In this document: piece after piece, positions 1 to 10,243 of the stretch
Position numbering within the stretch: the stretch's first letter is position 1
How the letters are laid out: each line of letters opens with the position of its first letter
DNA from: Verticillium longisporum
Taxonomy: Eukaryota; Ascomycota; Sordariomycetes; Glomerellales; Plectosphaerellaceae
Assembly: GCA_019188255.1 (NCBI GenBank)
Contig: JAETXT010000007.1
Location: forward strand, 4,030,001-4,094,000
DNA length: 64,000 nucleotides
Reading direction: 5' to 3'
The notes under the pieces: generated by a model
Seen by the model: only the letters and a program-made list of their open reading frames with translations
Told to the model about the DNA's origin: nothing
Database searches by the model: none
Program-made: the position numbers and the translations under genes

Positions 1-1426
1 GCCCAGCATTTTGTAGAGGCCAATGATGGAGGCACACGTTCCTGTTGGCACACCGATCATGATCATGATTATGTCGCGGGACATGAAGACGGCGTCAACA
101 TCAGCGGCCATGAGGTTTGCAAGGCGGCCGGTAGAACTCGATGTCTGGCCCGTCTTTCCCTCAGGCTTTGCCTTCTTGTCCTTGGAAGAAATGGCAAAGA
201 CGTCGTCCTCGACATCTTTCGAGGCAATGGCCCTGTGATAGAGCTCTTGGGTCATGGAGGACTTGACGCGCACGATCAACCTCGTTGAAGTGAAGACATA
301 CTGCTGGAAACAGACCGAGCGAGACAGAGGACCACAGAACATGAGGAGCAGCCAGACCCAGGGGCGTATCACAGAACCTTTGGGATCAGCAAGGTAGGAA
401 AGCAGCTGGTACAGGGCGAACGGCGCGACGAGCTCTAGCAGGTAGGCCGTGGCGATGCAGCTTGCCATGATGAGAGCCTCCTTTTTCAGGAGGCGAAGCA
501 CGGTCCAGAGCGTATTTTTGCTCTTGGCCCGGGCCGCCTTGATCTTGGACAGCAGCAGCAGCGGGTCGTCGTACCATGCCAGCTTGGGCAGGTCGTCAAT
601 GGTGACAGGGCGGCGAGCACCTGTCCAGATCAACGGTGTCAACCAGTCGTAGGTCAGGAAATAGTCGGCCCAGCTGCAAACCTCCTCAGGGGCGGGATCC
701 GTCTCGACCGCCCCCTTTGGCAGCGCATGCTTGAGAGAGGGGGGAACCCACTCGCGTGGGGTGATGAGAGAGATGAAGACGGACAGCGCGAGGCTGATGA
801 CAGCCCCTTTCAGAGGAAAGGCGATCTTCGCTGGCTCTCGTGCCTCGATGCATGGCAAGATGGCCGATGCCGCGACGAGGATGAGGGTGGCTGTGAGAAC
901 AAAATTCGTTTGGTGCAAGGCGATGTGGCGCCATTCCATATCGTTGATGAGTCTCGACAAGGCGAAGATCAATGCGTATGCCGCACAAACGGCATTGAGA
1001 GCATTGGTCTGGCCTTCGGCTGCAGCGAGGACCAAGAAAACGAAGGTGGTTGCGCGGATGGTGAGGGCGCAGGCTTCCCATCTCCATCGGATGGCGGAAG
1101 CGCTGTGGTGATGACGAATCCTTTTGGTGTACTGGCGGTTGAGTAACCGGTATGAGGTCCAGAGCAGGGAAACGAGTACGATCAGAACCTGAAGGTGCCC
1201 AGCTTCGGCCAAAAGAGAGATTTTGGTGACCCACGGAAGTTGGCCATCGTTGATACTAAGCGGGTGGGTATCGTCAGTGCCTCGTCTTTTCAAGTAAGGT
1301 ACGTGCAGCTGTTGCATTTGGAGACTGCCGAGGATGGCCAACGACTCACCTTGAAGAGGATAGCAAGGATTGAGGCCCGGTAGCTGCGAGCACGAAGCTC
1401 CGATCGGGTGAAATATCAGGTATCAT
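1..1426 (-). CDS. ABC transporter, ABCC (multidrug-resistance) type, N-terminal part
   Basis: ATP-driven membrane exporter of the fungal ABCC class; only the first 444 residues are inside the window, the nucleotide-binding domains lying beyond the left edge. Start chosen at 1426 (MIPDISPDRSF...). Exon 1 is 1426-1350, intron 1349-1256 (donor GTGAGT, acceptor TTAG, 94 bp), exon 2 runs from 1255 off the edge. After the intron come several hydrophobic N-terminal segments typical of ABCC extensions (for example HLQVLIVLVSLLW), then the start of the first ABC transmembrane domain, with FTSTRLIVRVKSSMTQELYHR and the intracellular-loop signature GRLANLMAADVDAV. The substrate cannot be deduced. The frame is clean. 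The class assignment is firm from the loop and the N-terminal TMD0-like region; placing it closer to the bile-acid/YBT1 branch would be a guess. Confidence 0.88.
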
Positions 1427-2503
1427 TCTTGTGCAGGCGATTGAAAGCAAGCCGGCTTGCCAAAGAGGGCATCGCAATGTCGCAGAAAATCGACGTTGAT
1501 GTGATGAAGAGGGTGGAAGTGAGAGAGACTGGGTCAGTTTTGTATCATGAAAGCATCAGCACCTCGCATGACCTTGGCTCACTCACCTTGCCCCGTCTGG
1601 GTAGTTCCCGGCGGCCTGGAGATCAGAAGGTGGGCCCAGCAGCATGCAGCCGCAGGGCGCTGCGTCCAGTTGGATCAGTCCCTGCCGACCCGCCGCCTCA
1701 CCGAAGCCCAGCGGTCGAATGGCGTCCCCCGGCGCAGACTTCCAGGGCGTTGACAGCTGCAGTCTGTGCCTACAGCGTGGGGCTTCTGGGCGTCGCGGGG
1801 GGCGGTCTCTCTCGCGTCCACCCTAGCTTCTCAGGTGCCGGGTGGGCCCCCCCCCCCCCCCCCCCATATCGCCAATGCTCGCCCGCATGTTCGGCTGGTC
1901 CAGGTGGTGAAAGCAATAGTTCACCTGGCTCGGGCCTCACCGACTTGTACGACAAGTCAAAGTGCGGTGTGAGCCAGGGTTTCTGGCTACCATAGGCCAC
2001 AGAAGGCTGCACGAAGTCGACCTCCCGTGCTGGGTTGCAGATCGAAGCTGCGACGATGCCTCACTTGCATCTACTGGTCACGGGAAAAGGCAGCTTTGGG
2101 TGGGGGTCACATACGATTGGGAGCCTGGATTCAGTTGCTGGTCGTCCCTCGTCTGCTCTTTGTTCAAGGCGAGACATGCGATTGGATGTTAACGAGAAGA
2201 GAGCTGATGCTCGAGCGGTGCTTCACGTACAGACGTTCGACAGAGGTCCGATACAGATTCAGCTGGCAGGCCAGAAGCCTAGCAAGCATACCTAGGTAGG
2301 TACCTAGGGTAGGTAGGTTTCTGAACATCCAGCCTCAAAACTTGGTTCCCACGTCGATGCCCTTCAGGCTGGCAACGGCCCATAGCCAACTAGCATATTT
2401 TTGACCATCGCTCAGTCATGGTCAGTCCATCACAGAAAAGCATTCCCCGCCCCCTCAATGGAAAAAAAAAAGTGCAGATACCATAATCAAAACACCGACC
2501 GCC
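1427..2503. other. gene-free spacer
   Basis: Upstream region of the ABC transporter and downstream region of the holo-ACP synthase gene. It holds a run of 19 C (1847-1865) and a palindromic TACCTAGGTA-type tract near 2289-2318. The open frames here show no recognisable protein. Confidence 0.6.
2289..2318. repeat. TACCTAGG/AGGTAGGTA palindromic tract
   Basis: Short self-complementary tract built from CCTAGG, AGGTAGG and GGTACC blocks. The same kind of tract recurs in several spacers of this window (near 32.04, 32.80, 39.30, 57.94 and 61.55 kb). Confidence 0.7.
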
Positions 2504-3173
2504 TCACGATGACGCCCGGCCACCGTCGCCCCCCAACCCGCCCACCCTCCTGTCGAACCCCAAACACACAGCCGTAGCATAGTCCCCGTCATGGCTGATC
2601 GACAGCAACGCGCTCTGCCCGCCTCCCGCCCCGCCCACGACAGCGACAGGCGGCCCGCTCCCGTGGCCCTCCCAGCCTTCAGGCTTCGAAACAACCACGT
2701 CCCCGAACCCCAGCCTCCAGAACGGATGCGCCTTGAAAGCTGCCTCCTTGGCCGCGAACCTGTGCATCCTCCGTCAGCCTTTCTCTCTCACTCCGGAGCC
2801 TGTTTCTCCTTCACTCAGGAGCCTGTTTCTCTTTCACCCAGGAACCCGGAGAAGTCCGCATCGGCACTTCAGAAAGCAAAAAAACGGTCAAGAAAAGAGA
2901 AGGGATGCCGCACCGTCCCGCCACAAATGTCGAGCGTTGCCACCACTCTGGATAGTTTGCGCGCAGCGCCTCGAAGCCGCCGTCGAGAGGGCCCGCCGGC
3001 GCCGGCAGCGGCCGCAGCTGCGTGGCCGAGGCGGCGGCGCGCTCCTCGGGCGTCAGCACGCGGTGGAGGAAGCGCGTGCCGCGGGGCCCCGTCAGGAGAC
3101 GGAAGATGCGCGAGACCTGGCAAATGTCGGTGCCAATGTTGAGGGGCAATGGGAAGTGGCTCGGGGCTTTCAT
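2504..3173 (-). CDS. holo-[acyl-carrier-protein] synthase (4'-phosphopantetheinyl transferase, AcpS type)
   Basis: Transfers the phosphopantetheine arm of CoA to a serine of an acyl carrier protein, probably the mitochondrial ACP, as yeast Ppt2 does (role inferred from family). The predicted product is 171 residues, normal for this small class. Exon 1 is 3173-2914, intron 2913-2760 (154 bp, donor GTGCGG, acceptor ACAG), exon 2 is 2759-2504; phases agree. Seen motifs: IGTDICQVSRI near residue 13 with the metal-binding Asp16, RFLHRVLTPEER, and across the splice junction GRFAAKEAAFKA with the metal-binding Glu92; then LLSISHDGDYATAV. Both signature motifs of the AcpS fold are present and the junction falls inside the second, which strongly supports the intron. 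The intron carries about three imperfect copies of a 26-bp unit (see the repeat entry). Confidence 0.88.
2783..2850. repeat. imperfect tandem repeat inside the acpS-like intron
   Basis: About three degenerate copies of a unit of roughly 26 bp containing GGAGCCTGTTTCTC followed by TTCACTC. It lies wholly in the intron and explains the intron's larger size compared with the others in this window. Confidence 0.6.
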
Positions 3174-3778
3174 CGCATGGGGGCTACCGCCTCGATGTCT
3201 GGCGCGGCGCAGTAGCGTGTTGGAGTAACAGGTGGGATTCTGGCTTTTGCAGGTGGGCGTTGTAGGTGCTTCACGGATGGAGACGAGAGAGCATGAGTCG
3301 ACGCGACCGGTGAAGCTCGGTGAGAGACGCGCATATCAAATGTGGATCTGTGGGGTTGATAAGAGCTTCTGGATAAGAGACAACGACGTCATTCTCGTGT
3401 CGAAATGTCAACAAAGTCCGACAAAGCTTCCCATTCCCAAGAAGAATCAGGCGCAACGTGTAATTTGCAAGTCATCGTGACGCTGTAAAACAGTTAATTT
3501 GCGCAGCGCAGACAGTTCCCTGTGAGCCAGCTATGTACAAGCAAAAGCTATCGCGATGATGAAGACCACTTGCCGCAACGAACATTCACCCCCAAAAGAA
3601 AATGATGGCAACCACAGACCCCCTTCGCAATTAGGTCGACCAATTTGTTGTCACAACACGCTCCCGATTCACGTAGCTCAATTTCGTAGTCTGTGCTCAT
3701 TGATGTGGCGCCCAGAGACAGATGGACCCAGGACGCAACATGATTTTCGACTTTGATCCAACTCGTGGAATGATTGAT
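3174..3778. other. spacer between two minus-strand genes
   Basis: Promoter side of the holo-ACP synthase and 3' side of the membrane-protein gene. No further gene or clear signal seen. Confidence 0.5.
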
Positions 3779-4871
3779 TTAGTCGTCAGCAAGAAGAGGA
3801 GCACGCTCCGCATCAGCGGGAGCCGAGCCACGGCCCCAGTTGGTCTCGCGGCCAGTCCAGGCGGGCACAGCGACGGCGAGCGTGGAAACGAAGAGGACCG
3901 ACATGATGACGAACGCGAAGATCCACTGGAAGGCGACAATCTGGTGGAGGAATTGGCCGACACCGATGGAGGCTGCGAGGACGCTGAGGGCGAAGCCGAT
4001 GGTGTAGTCCTGGGTCGATTTAGCACATGGCCCAAATAAAAGAATAAAGGCATGCTTGCGGAGTCACTTACCTTGTAGGCAAAAATGAAGAAGCCTCCGT
4101 AGGCCAGGATGGACCAGATGAAGATGTTGCCGAAAATACGGGCCACAAGGGAGTCGGGGTGGTGCACCATGATGGCGCCGTTCCAGTAGATGGCGACGAA
4201 GGTCCAGGCGAGGGGTCCGGCAACGGCGGGCGCGTGGATGAAGCGGGGGTAGGTGTTGTGGCGGAAGTAGAGCGAGGACAAGTTGATAAAGTTGATGATC
4301 AGGATAACTTCGGCCCAGGCAAAGTGAGAGCGGACGAAGAGCATGACGAAGGCAAAGTGCAACAGGTTGTTGAAAATGAAGTGGCTGCCAACACTGGCAG
4401 CGGCCTGAACATTGTCGGTGTTCTTCGAGAAGAGGTGAGCGACGTAGCCAATCTGGAGAATGAAGAGGACGATCCTAGGCGTTGTCAGCTGCGCGTTGGC
4501 TGGCGTCCGTCAGGGACAACCACTCACCAGTAGATGCTGGTAATGAGGGAGTTCAAGGTGAAGGCCGTGGGGTACAGGCGGTTCTGGTCCCAAATGCTTT
4601 TGCGGATGGTAAAGCCATCATGAGGGGTGTACAGAACGTAGTAAAACGAGACGATGACGGACAAGAGCCACGACAAGATGGTCAGAACCTTGTATGTGGT
4701 GATTGAACGGGCGCTATGCGTCTCCTTCTTCGCGAAGGGGTTGACTTTAGGGATTGATGCATGTCAGCTTTATTTGCTTCGAGGATTTGGATGCACAGTG
4801 TAGAGGCGGAGGTCACGACCGTTGACCAGCCACTGTGAGAGGAAGGACTTACGTGCGTGAACTCGATCCAT
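3779..4871 (-). CDS. multi-pass membrane protein, DUF1774-like
   Basis: Predicted 289-residue integral membrane protein of unknown function, resembling the fungal DUF1774 family. Four exons: 4871-4853, 4744-4528, 4474-4072 and 4009-3779, with GT-AG introns at 4852-4745, 4527-4475 and 4071-4010; all phases join. The start is MDRVHALNPFAKKETHS. About seven hydrophobic segments are visible, including SWLLSVIVSFYYVLY, WIVLFILQIGYVAHLF, LHFAFVMLFVRSHFAWAEVI, GPLAWTFVAIYWNGAI, IFIWSILAYGGFFIFA and WIFAFVIMSVLFVSTLAVAV. The C-terminus is short, hydrophilic and ends with LLADD. The family label rests on the overall look (length, WNGA motif, TM pattern), so it is weaker than the gene model. The small first exon has a good ATG context, and a TTTAAATA box lies about 190 bp upstream. 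Confidence 0.75.
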
Positions 4872-6714
4872 GTTGTTATGATGATGCTGGTGTTGGCTTC
4901 GGCTCGTGTACTACGTCGATTGGGGTTTGTATTGCGAGCGGAACCTCACTTCGACTCTGATGCTTGCTGGACTGAAACGGTCGATAGGCAACTCGACTGC
5001 GGATGGCAAGGCAAGAAGGCGAGGAGGCGAGTGGAAATGAAGAGGGGGGGCCCGTTGTATTTAAAGCGGCACGGTCGTTCGTCGTCATGCGGGTGACCGT
5101 CGCAAGCCGGGTAGAGACCGAGCGAGGGGTTCAGAAGGGGGCGAGTGCGGTACGAGTCTCTCAGGTGGGATGTCGTAGGTGGTGTGCCTTTCTCATGTAC
5201 CCTCACGAAGAGAGCCAGGTCGAAGAGTGGCTAGTGAGATGCGTTCAGCGGCAAGGCAAGGTCGACTGGCTGACCAAGGCGACCAGGGAAGCAGGCAACA
5301 GGCGGGATGGGGCAGGGCCATGCTAGATCGACGCCAGCTACAAGGGTGTCTGTCTTTCTTTCTCGCCCGCGCTTTCCACCTTGCGTAACTTTCGAAGCCA
5401 CAATGTGCTACGGAGGCAAGTGCTACAGACATGATGCGACTGCCAGAAAAATGCCTTGTACCTTAGGGTTCTCCAACACAATTCCGTTGCCTGTGCCCGT
5501 ATATAGATTACCTATCTCTTCGTTGAACGGTTGAGCTACTCCTGTGAGACAATCAATGGTACTGCCTGCGAACCCAGAGCTGACCGCTTTACAAGCCGCA
5601 CCACCCGGGCCATGACAACCCCCATCTCGTGAGGAATGCAATATGCACCAGGCGTATCATCAGCGACAGCAGCGACATCAGGTGTGTCGGGGTGGTGCCA
5701 AGGCACATGCCATCACACGGTTTCATTGGCCCAAGGGCAGGAAGCTCTTCTGGTATGACGACTGTTTCCCCGCTTTCTGGCCGCTTTCTCGACACAGCAG
5801 CCACAGTCATAGTGGGGCACCCGTAGCGTCCGCTCCGGAGGAGCACCTGACGCTCAGCAACTCGTCACGTCTCACGCTTGCTTCCCAAGCTTCCCTTCCT
5901 TCCCTTCCTTCCAGCGACCGGCCGTGAGCTGCACCTTCCTACCTGCGGCCAATCGCCCAATCGACCGGCCCCCGATCGCCCCAGCCAGTTGCAGACGCGC
6001 TCTGCACCTTCACGTAGTGTCAACGAAAACCCGATCGATCGGTCTATTCCCTACTCGACTGGCGCCGCCCTGGTGTCTGTCCATCCATGAAACTCATCGT
6101 CAAGGCGCTGCCTGCAGCTCTACGACTTTGAGTGCTGTTCCACGCCGATCCACACAGCATCAGCTCACAATGGCTGTTCAATGCTTCATATGAACTGAAG
6201 TTCTGCTGACTGATTGACTGATTGACTGCTTGACTGTTCAAAAATACATGAACTCCCAGAAGAATCAAGAAATAGCTCAGCTGCGGTGGTACTGTGGACC
6301 CATGTGTAAGGTAGTGTACGTACTCCTTTTGCTCGCCTTTCCAGATATCCTATACCATTACAGAAGAAAAAAGTACAATGATCTCGTTCATTAAATCTCG
6401 CTCACCTCCACGTCCTTACAATGTAGTCATGTCAGAGACTGCGTTTTGCTTTGCGGATCTCATATACAGAAAAAAAAAGATGATTAGATAACATGAGAAG
6501 AATGGGAAAGGGTAGGGGGCGGGGGTTAACGTATGGGGGTCTTGTACACGGACGACCTGAAAGAAGCTGTCCACGTTTCGTCGTCTTCAACGTATGTTCA
6601 AGGCCCCGGAGGAGGCTATCTCGGGGCAGAAAACCCGTGCAAGGGGCAGCCTGTGATGCTGTGATGGCTCGCAACAGCGAGCAGAGGGCTGAGGTGTTGG
6701 TTGCCAAACGTGAT
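4872..6714. other. gene-free spacer
   Basis: Promoter of the DUF1774-like gene (TTTAAATA near 5057-5064) and 3' side of the Clr5 gene. It contains CCTTCC repeats near 5885-5912 and a tandem TGACTGAT-type repeat near 6207-6238. No gene recognised. Confidence 0.5.
6207..6238. repeat. 8-bp tandem repeat (TGACTGAT)n
   Basis: About four slightly diverged copies of an 8-base unit TGACTGAT/TGACTGCT in the spacer downstream of the Clr5 gene. Confidence 0.7.
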
Positions 6715-8406
6715 CTAGCAGAGCGTAATGATGTTCTCTGGCACCTCCTCTCCCATGCCGAAGTCAAAGTCATATTCGACGGTGCCAACGTCGAGGCAGC
6801 TGTACTCAGATTGCGACAAGTCCTCGGCGTCTTCCTTCTCCATCGAGTACTGATTCTCGTGGCTGCTGGAGAAGGAAGAAATGGCCTCTCCATCGACAGC
6901 ATCGGAACGGGGGAGATGTACATAGAGCGTCTGGCTTACCAGCTGCCGGATTTCAGACAGCCGCCATGGCATGCCTTCCGACGGCGACTCAGCAGTGACA
7001 AAAAGATCCAGATATCGTTTGATAAACTGGTGTATGTCCAGACTCCCCGGGGCAGGCAGTCGACCGGTGCTGTCATAGCGGCACAAGGTGTATAGCAGAG
7101 CGGTGGGCGATATTCCCATTTCGGCCTCGCATATATCATACCAGGGGGGCTGGGCCTGCCGAGAATTGCACGCCTCTTTGGCATATATGGACCAGAGAGG
7201 CATGAACGAGTCGATGGAGCTGCAGCCCCGATCCTGAACCTGTGCCCGTGGCCCGTGGCACCATTCAAGGCACTTGTGCATGGCGATTGACTTGCCAAGA
7301 CTGTGTTGGAACGTCCACTGTAGTTGTTGCTTGACATATTTGTCTCGCATGCCTGGCGCATTCTTGAACTCCGTGGCGTGGCCGCCTTCTCTTGATGTCA
7401 ACTGCTGTTTAGCCCGACACAAAAGCACAAGTGCATTCATGTCAATCAGTTGATGACTTATTGATAGCATCTTGTGATCGTCATTGTCATCGACAAACGA
7501 ATCCTCTACCTCGAGCATGATCTCATTGACCTCTTGAAGTTCTTGGTCAAGAGCCTCGGGGTCGCCACCAGATAAGCGAGACACGCCGACAGCTTTGAGG
7601 AGCTTGAAGAATCGCCGAGCTGAAGGCCCATCTAGCGCATCGATTTGCCCCTGAATCATGGCTTTTGCGGTGGTGATATGATGATTCCCACGAGCTGTGT
7701 GGGCATAGTTGATGAGATTTAGTCGATGCGCTTGGCTGGCACCACCCTTGGAAGACTGCGACAGACTGTATTGAAGATACAGATCAGAGGCCGTGGCATA
7801 ATCTCCAACAATGCACAGGAGGTCGGCTGCTAACTTCTGCTGGAGCCGGCTTTCGTCGCATAACGAGAATTTGAGGGCTGGAGGGTCCTCTGGCGGCGTT
7901 GTGTCTGCGAATAGTCCCTCTGCGTCGTTGTCGGCGCACATGGCGCGAAAGGAAGTCGAAGTGTTGGTTTCGGTAACATCATCATAGTCTTCGTCATCGT
8001 CATCGTCACAGTTTCCAGAGTCTGAGCTGGCATTATACAGCTGGCCATACTTTCTGCAGCCCCATAGACCCAATCGGTAAACATATTGGCGCTTGCTGTA
8101 ACTTCATTAAATAATTATGCTTCGGATGCTGACAAGGCGGGAGACTTACGTTGCGAAGAAGCCGTATTTCTTTTCCATGATTCTCATCAATTCTTCTAGT
8201 TCATGTGATTTGTATAGCCTGCAAATCTCCTCTTTCAACGGCGCCCACTCGCCGGCCGCTTTTCGGGGAGCTCGATCCCGTCTGGGCTTCGCTGATTTTG
8301 CTGGACGACGTCGCCTCCTGGGAGACAGCCGAGCTTGGGCTCTGGATGCTGTCCGCATGCGACCCATCATACCTTGCTGTATCCTCAGGTCTTTGATAAT
8401 ATCCAT
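6715..8406 (-). CDS. Clr5-domain protein
   Basis: Predicted 545-residue nuclear-type protein with an N-terminal Clr5 domain, a short helical module of fungal proteins presumed to bind DNA. Exon 1 is 8406-8150, intron 8149-8096 (54 bp, GTAAGT...TTACAG), exon 2 is 8095-6715. The domain spans the junction: WAPLKEEICRLYKSHELEEL, MRIMEKKYGFFAT then KRQYVYRLGLWGCRKYG, residues about 54-103. It is preceded by a very basic stretch (RRRRRPAKSAKPRR), likely a nuclear-localisation signal. The rest is an acidic linker (CDDDDDEDYDDV) and a long helical region without recognised domains, as usual for the family. The start at 8406 is the first in-frame ATG giving a complete domain; an additional 5' exon cannot be excluded. 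Target genes are unknown. Confidence 0.85.
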
Positions 8407-10243
8407 AGGCGATTGAGAACGACAAGTTGGATATCAGGAAAGCAGGCTGCAACACAACGGGATCAAATTCGCGACAACAGAAAGCCACTCACTGTTTATG
8501 TTATGCTGTGCTCAAATACAAGGGGCAAAACCGGCCGGCCTTGCGTGCAATGCAGCAGGCGGCCTCACTCATAACTGAGGGATCAGTGGAACCAGCTATA
8601 TCTCGAACTTGAAAGAATTCCGAGCATTTGCTTCTGCTACGGAGTGGATGGGCAAACAACAGAAGAAGAGGGGGGGGCAGATGACACCTATGCGGGCATC
8701 AGGCTGTCGCTGCCAGCCAGCCGTCCACATGCGCGCACGCGAGCCACCACCAAATTCCAAGAATTATCGACAGAGAGGGTGTGCTGGGCTGCAGGAAGAT
8801 GCAGAGAGTGGTGTCGTCGCTGGCTTTGGGAGAGCCCAACGCTGCGAGAGACCCAGCCCAAGCTGACGTGGTCATTGGAAGTGGTATGCTGTAGAGAACT
8901 GTCATTGATGTCAATTGGAATTCCAATACACAGGTTTCCATTGGCAAATCTAGTGAGAATTCGAAATACTCTTCGCCTGGACGAAGCGCTTAGCTTGGGA
9001 TGGCAAGGAGATGATGGACTACAAAAGCCTCATCCCGACTCCATCAAGCATGATGCTTAGGTTGTGTCCATATGTCACCCTGTACGTATGCATCACTTTC
9101 TCTACAAGGTCTCAGTTCAAATCATTTCCGCCAATATGGGAGTTCACCATGCAAACCACAGACCTTTTGGCATGGTCAATCTGGACCACTGCCCCGACGA
9201 CGGTGACGCCGAAGCACAGATCCCCAGCCACGATTCGTGCCATGATCTTGACGGGGAAGCGACCAAACACGTAGCCTCACAAACATCAGAGTGGACAGGC
9301 GACCATCTGCCAGAACCAGCAGTGACCTATCCCAAGCGAAGAACAAAGCCCGAGCCCGTACGTTACTGGCTTGATGACATTACACGGGGATCTACTGGTC
9401 GTGGTGATTGCAGCAAAAACGTCGAAGGAATGGAAGCGATCTGGGAGCCCGACCAGGCTATGCTGGGCACGTCAGCCAGGGCTAGCAGTCACTGGAGCAA
9501 CGCGGGCAACCTACAGTCCTTCAAGAACGCCCAACAATTCGAACACACAAAGACGAGTAGGGAACAATCGGACAGTGTACCAAATGCCAGGAACTTCGTA
9601 CCCGCGACGAGGGATCCCAAGTCAAAGTGGCGATAGCCTTGAGCGTCATGTGGGGTGGGAAGAAGGAGGGTGGGGGATAGGGTGTTGGGAATTGTTCTAC
9701 TTTGACCTCCATCTCGTTTTGGAACTGTTATCTACCTGATTTTCGTAGCCCATAGAGGATCTGTCAAGAATTTCATGCTCCGTTGAGCTTCTCTAGTCGT
9801 ATCTAAAGGTGAAGTGGATGGTGAATGTCGGTCATCACGAGAGGAGGGTAGTCTGTGTAAGCCAAGATGCTGCGGCTTGCTACGACTCGCCGCTAATTAA
9901 AGGAGGCCCCTCCAATGTCAGTCTAGTTTACGGTATAGGCTAAAAGACATTGGAAGCAACTGCTGTCGGGATTTGCGTGTAAAGATGAAGATTCAAATAA
10001 AAAATGCTTGCTTGCGATGACGAAACAATAATCAATCTAGTCGAACTGATGTGCTCAAAAGGGGGTATCAGCGCAAGAGCGAATAAGCGATAGAATGTTG
10101 GAGGCCATCCGCCCCCTTCGCCCCAACCACGATGCGCCGCATCAAAAACAGAGTGCACAGAAAATGAGCTGAGAATAGACAGCCGTCAACGCAACTCGCC
10201 GGTTTGCGATAAAATGACACATACAGCCCAACAACAGTGCTTA
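8407..10243. other. spacer, mostly non-coding
   Basis: Upstream of the Clr5 gene and downstream of the dynein gene. Apart from one doubtful plus-strand ORF (9064-9636, listed separately) nothing recognisable was found. Confidence 0.5.
9064..9636 (+). CDS. doubtful hypothetical protein, 190 aa
   Basis: The longest open frame in the 1.8-kb spacer. The product is hydrophilic with mixed composition (for example SEWTGDHLPEPAVTYPKRR), without signal peptide, membrane segment or known motif. No intron signals or family similarity support it. It could be a lineage-specific gene or chance; I lean to chance. Confidence 0.18.
   Translation: MSICHPVRMHHFLYKVSVQIISANMGVHHANHRPFGMVNLDHCPDDGDAEAQIPSHDSCHDLDGEATKHVASQTSEWTGDHLPEPAVTYPKRRTKPEPVRYWLDDITRGSTGRGDCSKNVEGMEAIWEPDQAMLGTSARASSHWSNAGNLQSFKNAQQFEHTKTSREQSDSVPNARNFVPATRDPKSKWR

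Noticed and set aside
1408..1995. 195-residue plus-strand frame across the poly-C run
   Set aside because: Composition is erratic, it crosses a 19-C homopolymer and overlaps the ABC transporter's 5' end; no motif.
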